Shown here: positions 7,676-17,700 of the stretch, piece by piece
Layout of the letters: each line of letters opens with the position of its first letter
Numbering within the stretch: the first letter of the stretch is position 1
From: Maribellus maritimus
GTDB lineage: Bacteria; Bacteroidota; Bacteroidia; Bacteroidales; Prolixibacteraceae
Assembly: GCF_022267315.1 (NCBI RefSeq)
Contig: NZ_JAIKLE010000001.1
Coordinates: 186,001-250,000 of the forward strand
Reading direction: 5' to 3'
Length of the DNA stretch: 64,000 bases
Notes under the pieces: model-generated
Seen by the model: the letters and a program-made list of their open reading frames with translations, nothing else
Told to the model about the DNA's origin: nothing
The model's database searches: none
Position numbers and translations under genes: made by a program

Positions 7676-9160
7676 TTAATTCAGTTGTAGCTGATCTAGT
7701 ACATATTGAAGTAATTCGCGCGAATGATCGCTGCAAACCCGGATACTTTCCTTATCAAGCTTTACATTGATTTTTTGCAGCAAAATACGATCTTCTCCGT
7801 TATGAATGTGGGGCATAATGCCACAAAATGAAAAACCAGCCTTTTCACACTCCTCAACAACAAAGGGAGAATACGGATGTTGCATACTCATAAAAAGGTA
7901 ACAGGCATCCATTTTCTGCATGATGCATTTTTCCATGTGATGTATGATTTCAGAAACAGTTTCTTTACCAATTTGCCCCACAATGATGAATGCAACGTTT
8001 AATGACTCAGACAAGGGAACCAAAAACACTTGTGACTTTTCAGCGGGAGCATCTATTGTTGGTTCACCGAAAACACGAGGCATCTCCATCCAACGATAAA
8101 TCGACTGAATCATTCCTTTATGCTTTTCAGTTGAATAAACCATCTCTTCGGTGTACTTGAAAGCATTGTAATGATTAACTGTAGTGCCCTTTGCCTGCGT
8201 ATTAATTCCCGTCATATTGGCCTGCATACCTGAGGCAGCTATTCCCATCATTAATGTACAGGGACGCGCACCGATCTCCTGCAATTCTTTCTGAGAAACG
8301 GTGTGCGTTGTAACAGCGCAATCAAAAATTCCATCGGCACCCTGCTCCTGTGCATACTGCTTTGCTGCACTGCCAAGTTCAACCATAACCCCCGGGCACC
8401 TGTAGGTTGGATCGATAAAAGCCAGTCCCATTTCCGGTACATTTTTATCATGGTACTTCAATGCGAGATGGGCAATCACTGCCCTGTCATCTTTATTGAT
8501 CACCACAAACGAAACAAGTTCCTCAGCATTCAACTGATGCTCCAGATTTTTAGCATCGTAAAGCAACTCTTCCTGAGTGTAGCCATAACATTTCCAAGCC
8601 AAACGAACAATGTCTGAAATATCATCTTTGTTTGCACGACGAATTTTATACTCCTTTACCCGGATACGGGTTTGCATTCTGCGCCGGCCATCGTATAATG
8701 CGATTAAACTATCCGGTATCTGGTCTGTCCGGATCTTTTTTGTCAGTCTGGTTTCTTTTCCTTTACGGCCATGCACAATCAATTCAACCTTATCCATTAA
8801 CGAATTCAACATATGCATTCCCAACCCGGCATTATACGGACGATCTAATGAATACTTATTGCTTTTCCCTTGTTGAAAAGGAATTCCTTTTTCAAAAACA
8901 GAAATAATCAATTGACCATCTTTTATTTTATAATGTATATCGATAAAATCTGTTGATTGTACAATGGTTGAATAGTGGTCAATTACATTTTTTACTGCCT
9001 CTTCTACTGCCATCTGTAATTTATTCGATTCTGTTGCATTAAAATGTAACACATGGGCAATACTTTCTGCATTTGCAACAGCCTGCGGGATAAAATCGTA
9101 TAAAACAGGAAGTCGGAATTGTCCGAGAAATAGGGTTTGTTCTGCTGAGATACCGGCCAT
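7676..9160 (-). CDS. RsbW-like ATPase domain plus GNAT acetyltransferase domain protein
   Basis: The 494-residue soluble protein starts with an RsbW-type GHKL ATPase domain (residues about 15-145) with N-box VEEAVKNVIDHYS (Asn58). Its G1 box reads VFEKGIPF, where Glu90 stands in the place usually held by the ADP-contacting Asp. A GNAT domain follows (about 172-315), beginning YKIRRANKDDISDI and with an acetyl-CoA loop like R-C-P-G-V-M near 262. The last 150 residues resemble a second, degenerate GNAT-like half (HPYSPFVVEECEKAGF). This is the promoter-proximal partner of the MATE-ATPase fusion. The pairing of two ATPase-domain proteins suggests a dedicated signalling module. Confidence 0.8.
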   Translation of the reverse strand: MAGISAEQTLFLGQFRLPVLYDFIPQAVANAESIAHVLHFNATESNKLQMAVEEAVKNVIDHYSTIVQSTDFIDIHYKIKDGQLIISVFEKGIPFQQGKSNKYSLDRPYNAGLGMHMLNSLMDKVELIVHGRKGKETRLTKKIRTDQIPDSLIALYDGRRRMQTRIRVKEYKIRRANKDDISDIVRLAWKCYGYTQEELLYDAKNLEHQLNAEELVSFVVINKDDRAVIAHLALKYHDKNVPEMGLAFIDPTYRCPGVMVELGSAAKQYAQEQGADGIFDCAVTTHTVSQKELQEIGARPCTLMMGIAASGMQANMTGINTQAKGTTVNHYNAFKYTEEMVYSTEKHKGMIQSIYRWMEMPRVFGEPTIDAPAEKSQVFLVPLSESLNVAFIIVGQIGKETVSEIIHHMEKCIMQKMDACYLFMSMQHPYSPFVVEECEKAGFSFCGIMPHIHNGEDRILLQKINVKLDKESIRVCSDHSRELLQYVLDQLQLN

Positions 9161-9667
9161 AGACTAATATTTTTGAGTTGCCAATTTAACAATAATTAGC
9201 AAGAATTAGCACCAGAGACCTTTTATTCCTCGCTTGAAATTTAATTTTGTATACTACTGAAACAGACATCGTTTGCAATAAAGGGTGCTTTCGAAAACAC
9301 AGTCTGTGTTTTTTAGACCTGGCAGGAACTTCCAGTTGCATTGATACCCTGGTCTTTTTCCCTCTGAAAATGAGAAACAAACTTCGTTATCCGCGAGTTC
9401 TTCCGCATAGATGATGTCACCGACGCAGGCAAATAAATTATACAAAAACCTGAGAAATGCCACTTTCAATATGATAAAAAAAGATGCAAAAGATTAACAA
9501 AGTAGAATTTGCAAACTGAAGAAATAAAAAATACTAAAATTCTTAAACAGCAAAAATGAAACATTCATTTTTAATAAACCCAATACACTGTCCAAAAAAC
9601 TGAACACTAACAAGCTCTCGTTGTTCAACACATAAAAGTTTTACTGTAATTCATAAAATTCCGATAT
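9161..9667. other. Divergent intergenic region with a 19-bp palindrome
   Basis: This 507-bp region separates the minus-strand ATPase operon from the plus-strand lipoprotein gene. No credible gene is seen; the short minus-strand frames at 9186-9469 have no start context or homology that I recognise. A perfect palindrome AAAACACAG-T-CTGTGTTTT lies at 9294-9312, about 135 bp upstream of the operon start. It could be an operator or a small hairpin terminator. The 9540-9667 stretch is AT-rich and would hold the promoter of the next gene. Confidence 0.45.
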
Positions 9668-11011
9668 ATGAGGAGCCTTTTTTTTGCTGTTTTCACCACA
9701 TTTATTTTTCTCTGTAGTTGCAAACCTCAAAAAAAGGAAGAGCCTCAATCACAAAAAACAAGGTTGGAAAAGTGGTCGGAAGACATTGCATATTTCGAGA
9801 ACAATTATCTGGAGAACTCAAGAACATTTGATACCGATTCAATAGCTGCCTGTAAAAAAATTTTAGATGGTTTAAAAAGCCAACTTGACTCCCTGACGGA
9901 TAATCAAATCATTTTGTCGTTATCAAAATGTGTTGCAAAGGCTAACAACGGACACACAACAATTCATCTAAGCAAAATGGACAAAATACCACTTCGGTAT
10001 TACTGGTTTGCCGATGGACTATATATTATTAAAACAGATACCTCCATTGCAGAACACCTGGGGTCAAAAATATTAAAAATAAATTCTTTGGAAATCGATT
10101 CCGTGTACAAGCAACTAAAGGATCACCTGTCAGGAATTAACCGTTTTAAAAAATTCACAGCAAGCAACTATTTGACAAGCCCCGAAATTTTAAACGGGAT
10201 TGGATTAACAGCTGCTGATTCATTAACACTCACTCTTCTGAAAGGGAAGGATACTTCTGTTGTTAATTTTAAGGTTAAAAAAATGCCTGATAGCAAATAC
10301 GAGTACGAAAGCTGGGCTGATTTATATCCTGATTCCGCAAAAACTACACCGTGGGCTTATTTCACGGGAAATTCAAATGAACTTCCCCTTTATTTAAAAC
10401 ATATGAATGAAGGTGTGTTTTACACCTTTCTTGATGCGGAGGAAATCTCATATTTTAGCATCAACGCATTGTGGTATAAATCTCCCGATTTTAAAGAAAA
10501 AATAAAAAAATTTCTTTCTGAGCTTAAAACAAAAACAGACTATCATGTAGTTTTTGATTTAAGGTATTACACCGGAGGTAACTATGTTATACCTGCAAAA
10601 CTTGCAACGCAACCACCAAAAATAATTGATGACAACAGGAAAATATATCTAATAACCAGTTCTATGACATTTTCTGCAGGATTGGTTACCGCAGCGCGAA
10701 TCAAATATTTTGGTAAAAACAAAGTTGTTATAGTGGGAGAAGAAGTTGGCGACCACCTGAAGTTTTGGGCAGAAGGCGACTATTATACGTTGCCCAATTC
10801 AAATATAAGCATACAAGATTCGAAATACGAACACGACTGGAAGAACAATAAATTTATACCCGGACAAACTTTCTGGCTAAATTTATTTTATGGAGTAGCA
10901 GCCAAAAATTTAAAGGTCAATAAAGAGATAAAACTCCGTTTTGAAAATTACCGGAATAACCAAGACCCGATTATGGAATGGATTAAAAACGAAGTGACAC
11001 AGAATCCTTAA
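9668..11011 (+). CDS. S41-peptidase-like lipoprotein
   Basis: The 447-residue protein has a signal peptide with lipobox FLCSCK (mature Cys near residue 18), so it is probably lipidated. The N-terminal helical part ends in ANNGHTTIHL, typical of the Bacteroidota tail-specific-protease-like family. A central PDZ-like region contains LGSKILKINSLEIDSVYKQL (residues about 134-153). The C-terminal half resembles the S41 catalytic fold: HVVFDLRYYTGGNY, then TSSMTFSAGLVTAA, where the Ser of TFSAG sits where S41 enzymes carry the nucleophile, then VGEEVG. A catalytic Lys is not obvious, so activity is uncertain. The AT-rich leader ends in a weak ribosome-binding context. Confidence 0.68.
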   Translation: MRSLFFAVFTTFIFLCSCKPQKKEEPQSQKTRLEKWSEDIAYFENNYLENSRTFDTDSIAACKKILDGLKSQLDSLTDNQIILSLSKCVAKANNGHTTIHLSKMDKIPLRYYWFADGLYIIKTDTSIAEHLGSKILKINSLEIDSVYKQLKDHLSGINRFKKFTASNYLTSPEILNGIGLTAADSLTLTLLKGKDTSVVNFKVKKMPDSKYEYESWADLYPDSAKTTPWAYFTGNSNELPLYLKHMNEGVFYTFLDAEEISYFSINALWYKSPDFKEKIKKFLSELKTKTDYHVVFDLRYYTGGNYVIPAKLATQPPKIIDDNRKIYLITSSMTFSAGLVTAARIKYFGKNKVVIVGEEVGDHLKFWAEGDYYTLPNSNISIQDSKYEHDWKNNKFIPGQTFWLNLFYGVAAKNLKVNKEIKLRFENYRNNQDPIMEWIKNEVTQNP

Positions 11012-11065
11012 GAATTATGTATATTTGGTATTAAAACAACCATTTACAAACAGCAAGCATATAAA

Positions 11066-11482
11066 ATGAAAACCGCTCCTGCTAAAAATACGATTGTAAA
11101 AATTATTCTGCTGGCAGGATGTTTTTCCTTAATTCAATGTGAAAAAGAACCTGAAATGGTGCATGTAAGATATATTAACGAATCATCCTGTAACATTGAT
11201 ACTTTTGCTGTAGACAATACCGTTTATTTCACTACGATTTCTGCATTTATGGTTAATTTTAATGCAGGTGGCACATCTGAATATTTTAGTTTTGAAAATA
11301 GTGGTTTTATCCCCTTCAATTTAACAGCCAGCTCGGAAATGAAAAAATTCTACTCAAGCTTTGTCTGCGGAAGTTCAACTTCTGATAACTCCAGTATTTC
11401 AGGGGCAGGATACTATGATCTTATCATTACTGGTCTTAATGCAGAAAATGCTTCAATTGTGTACACTATTCAACAAAAATGA
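11066..11482 (+). CDS. Hypothetical lipoprotein
   Basis: I do not recognise the family. The 138-residue protein has an N-terminal signal with lipobox SLIQC (Cys about residue 26), so it is probably an envelope lipoprotein. The mature part is small and rich in Ser/Asn/aromatic residues, with beta-strand character and two further Cys (SSCNID and FVCGSS) that could form a disulphide. The gene is 54 bp downstream of the S41-like lipoprotein gene on the same strand and may be cotranscribed with it. Confidence 0.6.
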   Translation: MKTAPAKNTIVKIILLAGCFSLIQCEKEPEMVHVRYINESSCNIDTFAVDNTVYFTTISAFMVNFNAGGTSEYFSFENSGFIPFNLTASSEMKKFYSSFVCGSSTSDNSSISGAGYYDLIITGLNAENASIVYTIQQK

Positions 11483-11642
11483 CGCATTACCAATTTTCAC
11501 AAAGTAAAATCTTCTCGCGCCTGACATTTTCACTGAATGAAACCCAAATGTATCAGCCAGTTACGATGGGCAATCTTTTTCATGCGAACACTTTATTGGA
11601 TTTTAACACACAGAATTGCAATCAATTATAAAAATCAAAAAA

Positions 11643-12158
11643 ATGAATACTGAAAATCAGGAAACAGAGCAAACACAGGCAGAAAAACCCCAGACAACAG
11701 ACGAGGTAAAAACACTGAAAATAACGGAGGAGGTAAGCACCTACATGAATGAGGCCGGGAAATGGGGGAAATTTCTGGCTATCCTGGGTTTTGTTTTTAT
11801 GGGGCTGCTCGTTGCAGGAGGTTTTGTAATGAGCATCGTTTTTGCCCTTATTCCCACAGAAGGTTTTGGTGGCTTGCCTTTCCCAACCTTTCTGATTGGC
11901 GTATTTTACCTGATTATAGGAGCCATTTATTTTCTGCCGATCCTTTATTTGTACCGTTTTTCTACAGGAATTAAAATGGCATTGTCGTTAAAGAACCAAC
12001 ATCAATTTGTAAAGGCATTTTATAATCTGAAAGCACTCTACCGTTTCATCGGGATTTTTATGATTGTGATTTTCGCAATCTACTTGCTGATGATTGTGAT
12101 AATGATTTTTGCCGGACTGTTTGCAGGTTTCTCTAATTATACGGGGATGCAGGCTTAA
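11643..12158 (+). CDS. DUF5362-type membrane protein
   Basis: The protein is 171 residues long from the ATG at 11643. An acidic/polar N-terminal tail of about 40 residues is followed by four predicted membrane helices (about 50-75, 83-108, 135-160 and a closing hydrophobic stretch). The order matches DUF5362: a YMNEAGKWGKFLAILGFVF segment, then a loop with GGLPFP, then RFSTGIKMALSLKNQ and AFYNLKALYRF. The DUF5362 assignment is from memory of that pattern. The role is unknown. A start at 11616 is possible, but the ATG at 11643 follows a poly-A leader and starts where relatives do. Confidence 0.65.
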   Translation: MNTENQETEQTQAEKPQTTDEVKTLKITEEVSTYMNEAGKWGKFLAILGFVFMGLLVAGGFVMSIVFALIPTEGFGGLPFPTFLIGVFYLIIGAIYFLPILYLYRFSTGIKMALSLKNQHQFVKAFYNLKALYRFIGIFMIVIFAIYLLMIVIMIFAGLFAGFSNYTGMQA

Positions 12159-12262
12159 CTGTAAATGAGAGAAGCCAAAGCTGGAAACCATAAACCCGGA
12201 AATAGCTGCCGCAGTACTGTCGGATGATTAAGAAGAAAAACAAGACGTGAGAACGTTAAGTT

Positions 12263-12598
12263 CTATTCTGAAAAGATCATAAAATACGGCCGTGATATTT
12301 CACGTTGAAGTTCGCTGATCCCAATATTCCTTCTTTTACGGATAGTCTCCCGACTATCAAAAAAGACTAAAATTGTTGGTGCTGCAAAAATCTGGTTTTG
12401 TGCTGCAACATCGGGCAAAACATCCGATTTTATATAGGCCAGTTTTATTTTGGGAAATTCTTTGCTTACTAAAGCAGCTACTTTGGGTTTTAGTACTTTA
12501 CAAACGTTGCACGCATCAGTCGAAAAATAAGCCAGCAAGGCTGGTTCCGTTTCCTTCAATTTTAAAAACTCGTCAAATGATTGAATTTCAATAAACAT
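12263..12598 (-). CDS. Thioredoxin-like protein with CNVC motif
   Basis: The 111-residue cytoplasmic protein has a thioredoxin fold. The ALLAYFSTDACNVCKVLKP segment puts a C-x-x-C (CNVC) at about residues 30-33 instead of the classical CGPC, and a cis-Pro follows in AAPTILVF. The CxxC change suggests a redox potential or partner different from classical thioredoxin, which is encoded separately at 20.8 kb. It lies 16 bp after the CoA-binding protein gene on the same strand, in the ispF group. Confidence 0.85.
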   Translation of the reverse strand: MFIEIQSFDEFLKLKETEPALLAYFSTDACNVCKVLKPKVAALVSKEFPKIKLAYIKSDVLPDVAAQNQIFAAPTILVFFDSRETIRKRRNIGISELQREISRPYFMIFSE

Positions 12599-12614
12599 AG
12601 CCGTATTTTTAAGA

Positions 12615-12983
12615 TTAATACTGTCCGGTGCTCAACAAAACCAAAGTACAGGCCTCAATGGCTTCAATTCCTTTTGCTCTGAGCTTTTGAGAAAACTCCA
12701 TATTTTCAGTGCCGGGGTTAAAAATAACCCGTTCAGGACACAAAGAAAGAACCGGATCAACAAATTCAGGTTGGTTTTGTGGTCCAACATACATCGTTAC
12801 TGTATGAATATTTTCCTTTGACGAAGGAAAGTTGTTGACAAACTCAACATCAGCAACTTTTCCCATACGTTTTGCCAAAGCCACCACATCGTTTCCATGT
12901 TTACGAAGCGATTGAATCGCCAAATTTGAGTAACGCACCGGATTGGTGCTGGCACCGATAACCAAAGTCTTTTTATTTTCCAC
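12615..12983 (-). CDS. CoA-binding domain protein (YccU-like)
   Basis: The 122-residue protein is a single Rossmann-type CoA_binding_2 domain: it starts KTLVIGASTNPVRYSNLA, a nucleotide-binding loop with the conserved N-P..Y-S, and continues with VDPVLSLCPERVIFNPGTEN and a final EACTLVLLSTGQY. Such proteins bind CoA or a related nucleotide, but their physiological role is poorly known. Its start overlaps the end of ispF by 11 bp, which indicates cotranscription and translational coupling. Confidence 0.85.
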   Translation of the reverse strand: MENKKTLVIGASTNPVRYSNLAIQSLRKHGNDVVALAKRMGKVADVEFVNNFPSSKENIHTVTMYVGPQNQPEFVDPVLSLCPERVIFNPGTENMEFSQKLRAKGIEAIEACTLVLLSTGQY

Positions 12984-13464
12984 TGTCAGACTTTTTTACT
13001 AAAACTACGGCGCTGGAAGAAATTCCTTCTTCACGGCCTTCAAAACCTAATTTTTCGGTAGTTGTAGCTTTCACCGAAATCTGTTCTTCATCAATTCCCA
13101 AAACCTGAGCCATGGTTTTCTCCATATCAGGGATAAATGATTTCAGTTTTGGCTTTTGGGCACTGATAGTGGCATCGATATTTACTATTTCATATCCCTT
13201 TCTCTTTACCAGGTGATAAGACTTTTTTAATAGAATCTTACTATCAATATTTTTGAACTCGTCAGAGTTGTCAGGAAAATTTGTTCCGATATCGCGCAAC
13301 TTCAGGGCACCAAGCATGGCATCGCAAATCGCATGAATCAGCACGTCTCCATCGGAATGAGCCACCGTTCCTTTAACGTGTGGAATTAAAATACCGCCAA
13401 GCCATAAGGTTTCTCCTTTAGCAAGGCGGTGTACGTCATATCCTTGTCCAATACGGAAACTCAT
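12973..13464 (-). CDS. ispF: 2-C-methyl-D-erythritol 2,4-cyclodiphosphate synthase
   Basis: The 163-residue protein has the full-length IspF fold of the MEP isoprenoid pathway, converting CDP-methylerythritol 2-phosphate to MEcPP and CMP. The metal ligands are visible as Asp and His in GQGYDVHRL at the N-terminus and His in DGDVLIHAICDAMLGA. The region after KSYHLVKRKGYEIVNIDATI and the C-terminal TTTEKLGFEGREEGISSSAVVLV loop match the family. Trimeric cytoplasmic enzyme. It is 3 bp downstream of the porV stop and overlaps the next gene. The linkage to porV is an operon arrangement without a direct functional link. Confidence 0.96.
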   Translation of the reverse strand: MSFRIGQGYDVHRLAKGETLWLGGILIPHVKGTVAHSDGDVLIHAICDAMLGALKLRDIGTNFPDNSDEFKNIDSKILLKKSYHLVKRKGYEIVNIDATISAQKPKLKSFIPDMEKTMAQVLGIDEEQISVKATTTEKLGFEGREEGISSSAVVLVKKSDSGK

Positions 13465-13467
13465 AAG

Positions 13468-14646
13468 TTATCGCTGATTTCCAAACGCATCAACATCAAA
13501 GGTGAGTGAAAAACGCAGCGTATTCTCCAGAGGATGGTTCCTCTGTGTTGGAATAAGGTAGGAGAAATCGAGCGCAAAAACATTCATTTTTAAACCGGCA
13601 CCGGCTGTAATAAACTTACGATTACCTTTATTCTCATGTTCATAAAAATAACCTCCACGTATTGCAAACTGCTTGTTATACCAGTATTCAACACCTAAAG
13701 AAAGGTTAATTTCCTGCAACTCTTCAGAAAAACCACCTGGCGCATCACCAAACGATTTAAAAACACCTGAAATCACACCAACATCAGAGTTAATTCCACC
13801 GGGATAAATAACATCGTCGGGATTGTAACTTACAGTATCTTCAGGAGGTGTTGGCACCAACAGTTTACTGGCTTCAAACACAAAACTAAACGAGTTGTAA
13901 TCATCAACCTCTGTAGTATATGCTGCTCCCAATTTCAACATTGTTGGAATAAAATCTTTTGTCGTACCATCGTCGTACGAAATTTTGGCACCGATATTCT
14001 GAATATTAATACCCGCTGAAATGATATTATCATTTCCGTTTGCTCTGAATTCATTATAAAGATAGAAGGCAACATCTGCAGCATACGAATTCCCTGCATG
14101 CGTTTGACCGGTTGATTCGTTGTACTGGCCATTTGTTAAATCGGAGCGGATGTAACGGACAGAAACAGCACCCGCAAAAATATCGGAAAGCTGACGCGTA
14201 TATCCAAAATCTAATGCAAATTCATTCGGATTTGCACTCATTCCCGGAGTACCATAAGCATCACGAAACTGAATGCTCCCCAAAGAAAAATAGCGCAGAG
14301 ACGCACTTAAGGTTTGAACGTCATCCAACTTTTTGTAACCTACGAGGTAGGCTAAGTTAATATCGTCGACCAAAGCACGCAACCAGGGAGAATAAGACAA
14401 ACCAACGCCCATATCATTTTCAATAAAAGCGTATTTTGCCGGATTCCAGTGTTGTGAGTTTACATCAGGAGTAGTACCTACTCCTGCATCTCCCATCCCA
14501 CCAGCCCTTGAATCAGGTGTTATCGACAAAAACGGTACGGCTGTTGTAATTGTATTCGCTCCGGAAGTGGTTGCCTGTCCACTTACATTTTCTGCCAGAG
14601 CAATTGTAAGGGAGAAAATAAAAAGTAATCGTAACTGTTTGATCAT
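13468..14646 (-). CDS. porV: Type IX secretion outer membrane protein PorV (LptO)
   Basis: The 392-residue outer-membrane beta-barrel has a signal peptide ending ENVSGQA. Its early motif VPFLSITPDSRAGGMGDAGVGTTPDVNSQHWNPAKYAF is characteristic of the PorV/FadL-like family. The rest is alternating strands, with FALDFGYTRQLSD and a closing RFSLTFDVDAFGNQR strand. PorV works with PorU in the attachment complex that receives T9SS cargo, removes the C-terminal signal and links the protein to lipopolysaccharide. The porU gene lies immediately upstream on the same strand (112-bp gap), as in other Bacteroidota. A -7 element TATCTTTG lies 24 bp before the start. Confidence 0.93.
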   Translation of the reverse strand: MIKQLRLLFIFSLTIALAENVSGQATTSGANTITTAVPFLSITPDSRAGGMGDAGVGTTPDVNSQHWNPAKYAFIENDMGVGLSYSPWLRALVDDINLAYLVGYKKLDDVQTLSASLRYFSLGSIQFRDAYGTPGMSANPNEFALDFGYTRQLSDIFAGAVSVRYIRSDLTNGQYNESTGQTHAGNSYAADVAFYLYNEFRANGNDNIISAGINIQNIGAKISYDDGTTKDFIPTMLKLGAAYTTEVDDYNSFSFVFEASKLLVPTPPEDTVSYNPDDVIYPGGINSDVGVISGVFKSFGDAPGGFSEELQEINLSLGVEYWYNKQFAIRGGYFYEHENKGNRKFITAGAGLKMNVFALDFSYLIPTQRNHPLENTLRFSLTFDVDAFGNQR

Positions 14647-14669
14647 AATATTTTTAAAATTGAGCGCTG

Positions 14670-14677
14670 CAAAGATA
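14670..14677 (-). promoter_or_regulatory. Bacteroidota -7 element upstream of porV
   Basis: On the minus strand this reads TATCTTTG, an exact match to the TAnnTTTG -7 consensus of Bacteroidota sigma-A promoters. It is 24 bp before the porV start codon. No clean TTTG -33 box at standard spacing is seen. It would give porV a transcript of its own besides any read-through from porU. Confidence 0.5.
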
Positions 14678-14757
14678 TAATATTTGTCTTTGTTGCCATA
14701 GTTAAACTAAAAAAGAGAACGGTTTGTTTTATGAAAAATTACCTATCGTTAATAAAT

Positions 14758-17700
14758 TTAATATGAAATAATGAGTTTCCCTGATTCAGAAGCTATTACA
14801 CCGTCTTCATTTTGAGCAGTAAGCTTATAAAAATAAATTCCGTCTCTGGCTTCCAGTTTGAGTTCACTCAGGTCCCATGGAATTGGATTACTCACCAGAC
14901 CGTTTGAGCCGACTTCCGTTTCAAAATAGTCGATTCTACGGCCCTGGATATCAAAAACCTCAATCAAAGTTTTGAAGGTCGCTCCCGACTGATTGTGTTC
15001 AAAAACAAAATAAGTATAGTCAGCCATGGGGTTGGGGTAATTACTTACTCCTGATATTTTAAATTCGCCGGAAACAAAAAATTCGATTTCAACCTCCGAT
15101 GAATTATTTGCTACATCCCAGGCTTTTAACTTCAGTGTATGCATCCCCTGGTCAAGGTTACTAAATGGATATTTTATGACTCCACTGGTATAATCGTCGG
15201 TATTTGCCTGATAATAATTATTTAAAACGTAAACACGAGAATAATCATCATCAAGGACAGCTGTGATATCATGCCCGATACCGGTTCCCGCCGTATTTAT
15301 ACCATTTTCATCTGAAAGAAAAGCCAATAACGCTGGATTTTTACTGGTTTCATCACCCGATGTAAATTCTTCAGAATCCATATATAACTGAATATCTGGC
15401 CCCTGCTCATCCACTATCTGATTATCTGTCCCACCAATCACAAAATTCTCGAAAGCGCCATGGGCGTCTGTTTCTCCATTATCGGCATAATAAACTATTT
15501 TCCCCTTTCCAAGATTATAAGAAATATCTTTAGGGACAACGAAACTAAAAGAAAACTCCCCGTTTGTTACACTTGCAACTCCCTTATAAATTACATTTTC
15601 CTGCACTTCGAATTCCATTGGAGTTTCTCCGGCATTTCCAAGTGTTTCCATTTCAATGGCTTTATCAAAAACCGTTGGAACAATTTCCCCGGAGAAATTC
15701 TGCAACTTTTCACCCTCGTAGTCCGAAATATAACCAGAAACAGTAATCTTTTGCAATGCACCAATGGTATCGGGATTTGCAGTTGCATCCTGACTGTTTA
15801 CCGCTGTAGTTACTACTTTATATTCGGGATACGAAAGTTTCAGAGCCGGGTCGGCAAGCAAGCTGAAATTACGTTTATTTGTAGTGTTTGACGTATTTAT
15901 TTTAGCGAGACGCATTATATCTCCCATCCTGTAATGCGCTCCGTTTTCATCGCGTTCAAAAACATGGTTGTAAAAACTTCTGCTTAATGAATAATTCGGA
16001 CCGGAGATAACCAGACGTGTGGTTGAAAAAAGACCAATCCCACCGCCGTTCGAATTGAATAATACATATTCCCCGGCCGACATTTCTTCTGAATCGAAAC
16101 GGCTAAATTCGCAGGTGGCTGTTACAAATATTGGCAAATTATTCTCGTTTGACCAGGAATTAATATTACTTACATCCAAAACATGTTCATCGGCTAAAAA
16201 TCTTTCGTTGGCATGCCCCACATAGTTTAAAACCAAAACACCATCCTGTACACTTTTGTTAATGGCTTCTGTTACTTCCGGATATCGTTCTCCTGACGTA
16301 CTTGTTTCCTGAACAAAAGCATCGAAATAAACTTTATCAGTAATAAATTCTTTATGGTTTTCGTTCACCAAACCGGCAAGTTTCTCCGAATTCCCCATAT
16401 GAATATTCCCATCCTCATCATCACCGATAAAACAAATTACGTTGCGCCAATTTCCAAGTGCCTGCTCAGAATGATAGTTTTTTATCTTATCGACCACCGT
16501 TTGTGCCTGAAGCAGCGTAGATGCAGGTATTCTTCCAATTCCGAGATCAACTGCACCATTGTAAACGCTCTCTCCTTCATCTAAAAGAACAAAATAATCG
16601 TCGGTAACAAATGAACCAACAGGATTTAAAGAATTTAACGATTGATAGGTAGGTATAAAATTAAAACTCTCTGCATTTATGTTTTTATTATCAAAACTGC
16701 CATCCCCAAAAAGCAAAACATATTTTAATGTGTTTCCCCGATCGTAAAACATCTTTATAAAATTCCGGATTCCGGTTGCATCGAAATGCCCGGAGCTAAA
16801 TTCGTTATATACTTTGTTTGAAACAACAACTTCGGTATTTAACCCGTCATTATTTTCATGAAAATCAGCAAGCTCTTTTGCTGTACTCAAAAATGATGGA
16901 TGTGTAATAATTAAAAATTCGGGAGTTGATAACGCATGCAGATTTTGATTTTCAACATCGCCAACAAGTTCCGGTTCCTGGAAATCACTTTCGGGGTTAA
17001 AAGCCACATATTCCTTTAAATCGTCGGTAGTTGCTCTAATTGACATCTGGTTACCGGAAATTTTTACTGGCACCTCAATAATGTTATTCATATCTGTCAC
17101 ATCAAAGACACGAGAAGTTGAAGAAATCGTCTGAAGCTCAAATTCTGTTATATTGCCATTCCCTGTAGCCTCCAGATTTCTGAAGAAAAGTGTTCCTTCA
17201 TCTAAATTCAGATCCTGCGAATAATTAACTTCAATATAGTCAAGCCAGGCAACCGCGTTTCCATTGCTACCGACAAAAGTTAAAGCAACTTCTAAATTTT
17301 CACTGTTGATGTCAGATAAAATACCACTATCGTTTTCTTCCGCAAAAGTGTCAACAGGATTATCTGTATCTACTCTTGGAAAACTAAATTCACCTATAGT
17401 AACTGAGTTTGCTTTTACCCTCATTTTGGAAGACTGGTAAGAACGAGCCGCAGCATTTATTTTCAGATAAGCCTCTTTCCTATTATTTATACCCGGCAGT
17501 TCAATAGTAAAACTACGTGTTTGGTTATGAGAAAATTTCTCACCAAACCACTGCTTCCCTGAAGAAATCAGATTTATTGCATTTTTCTCATACAAGGCAT
17601 AAGCGTCTGAAGCAGATACGAAGTGCGTTGGTGTTTCGGTTATTTCCCCGGCCATTTGAGGCATTTTTGCGGAACCAACATCCTCTGTTAAAAAGAAAAA

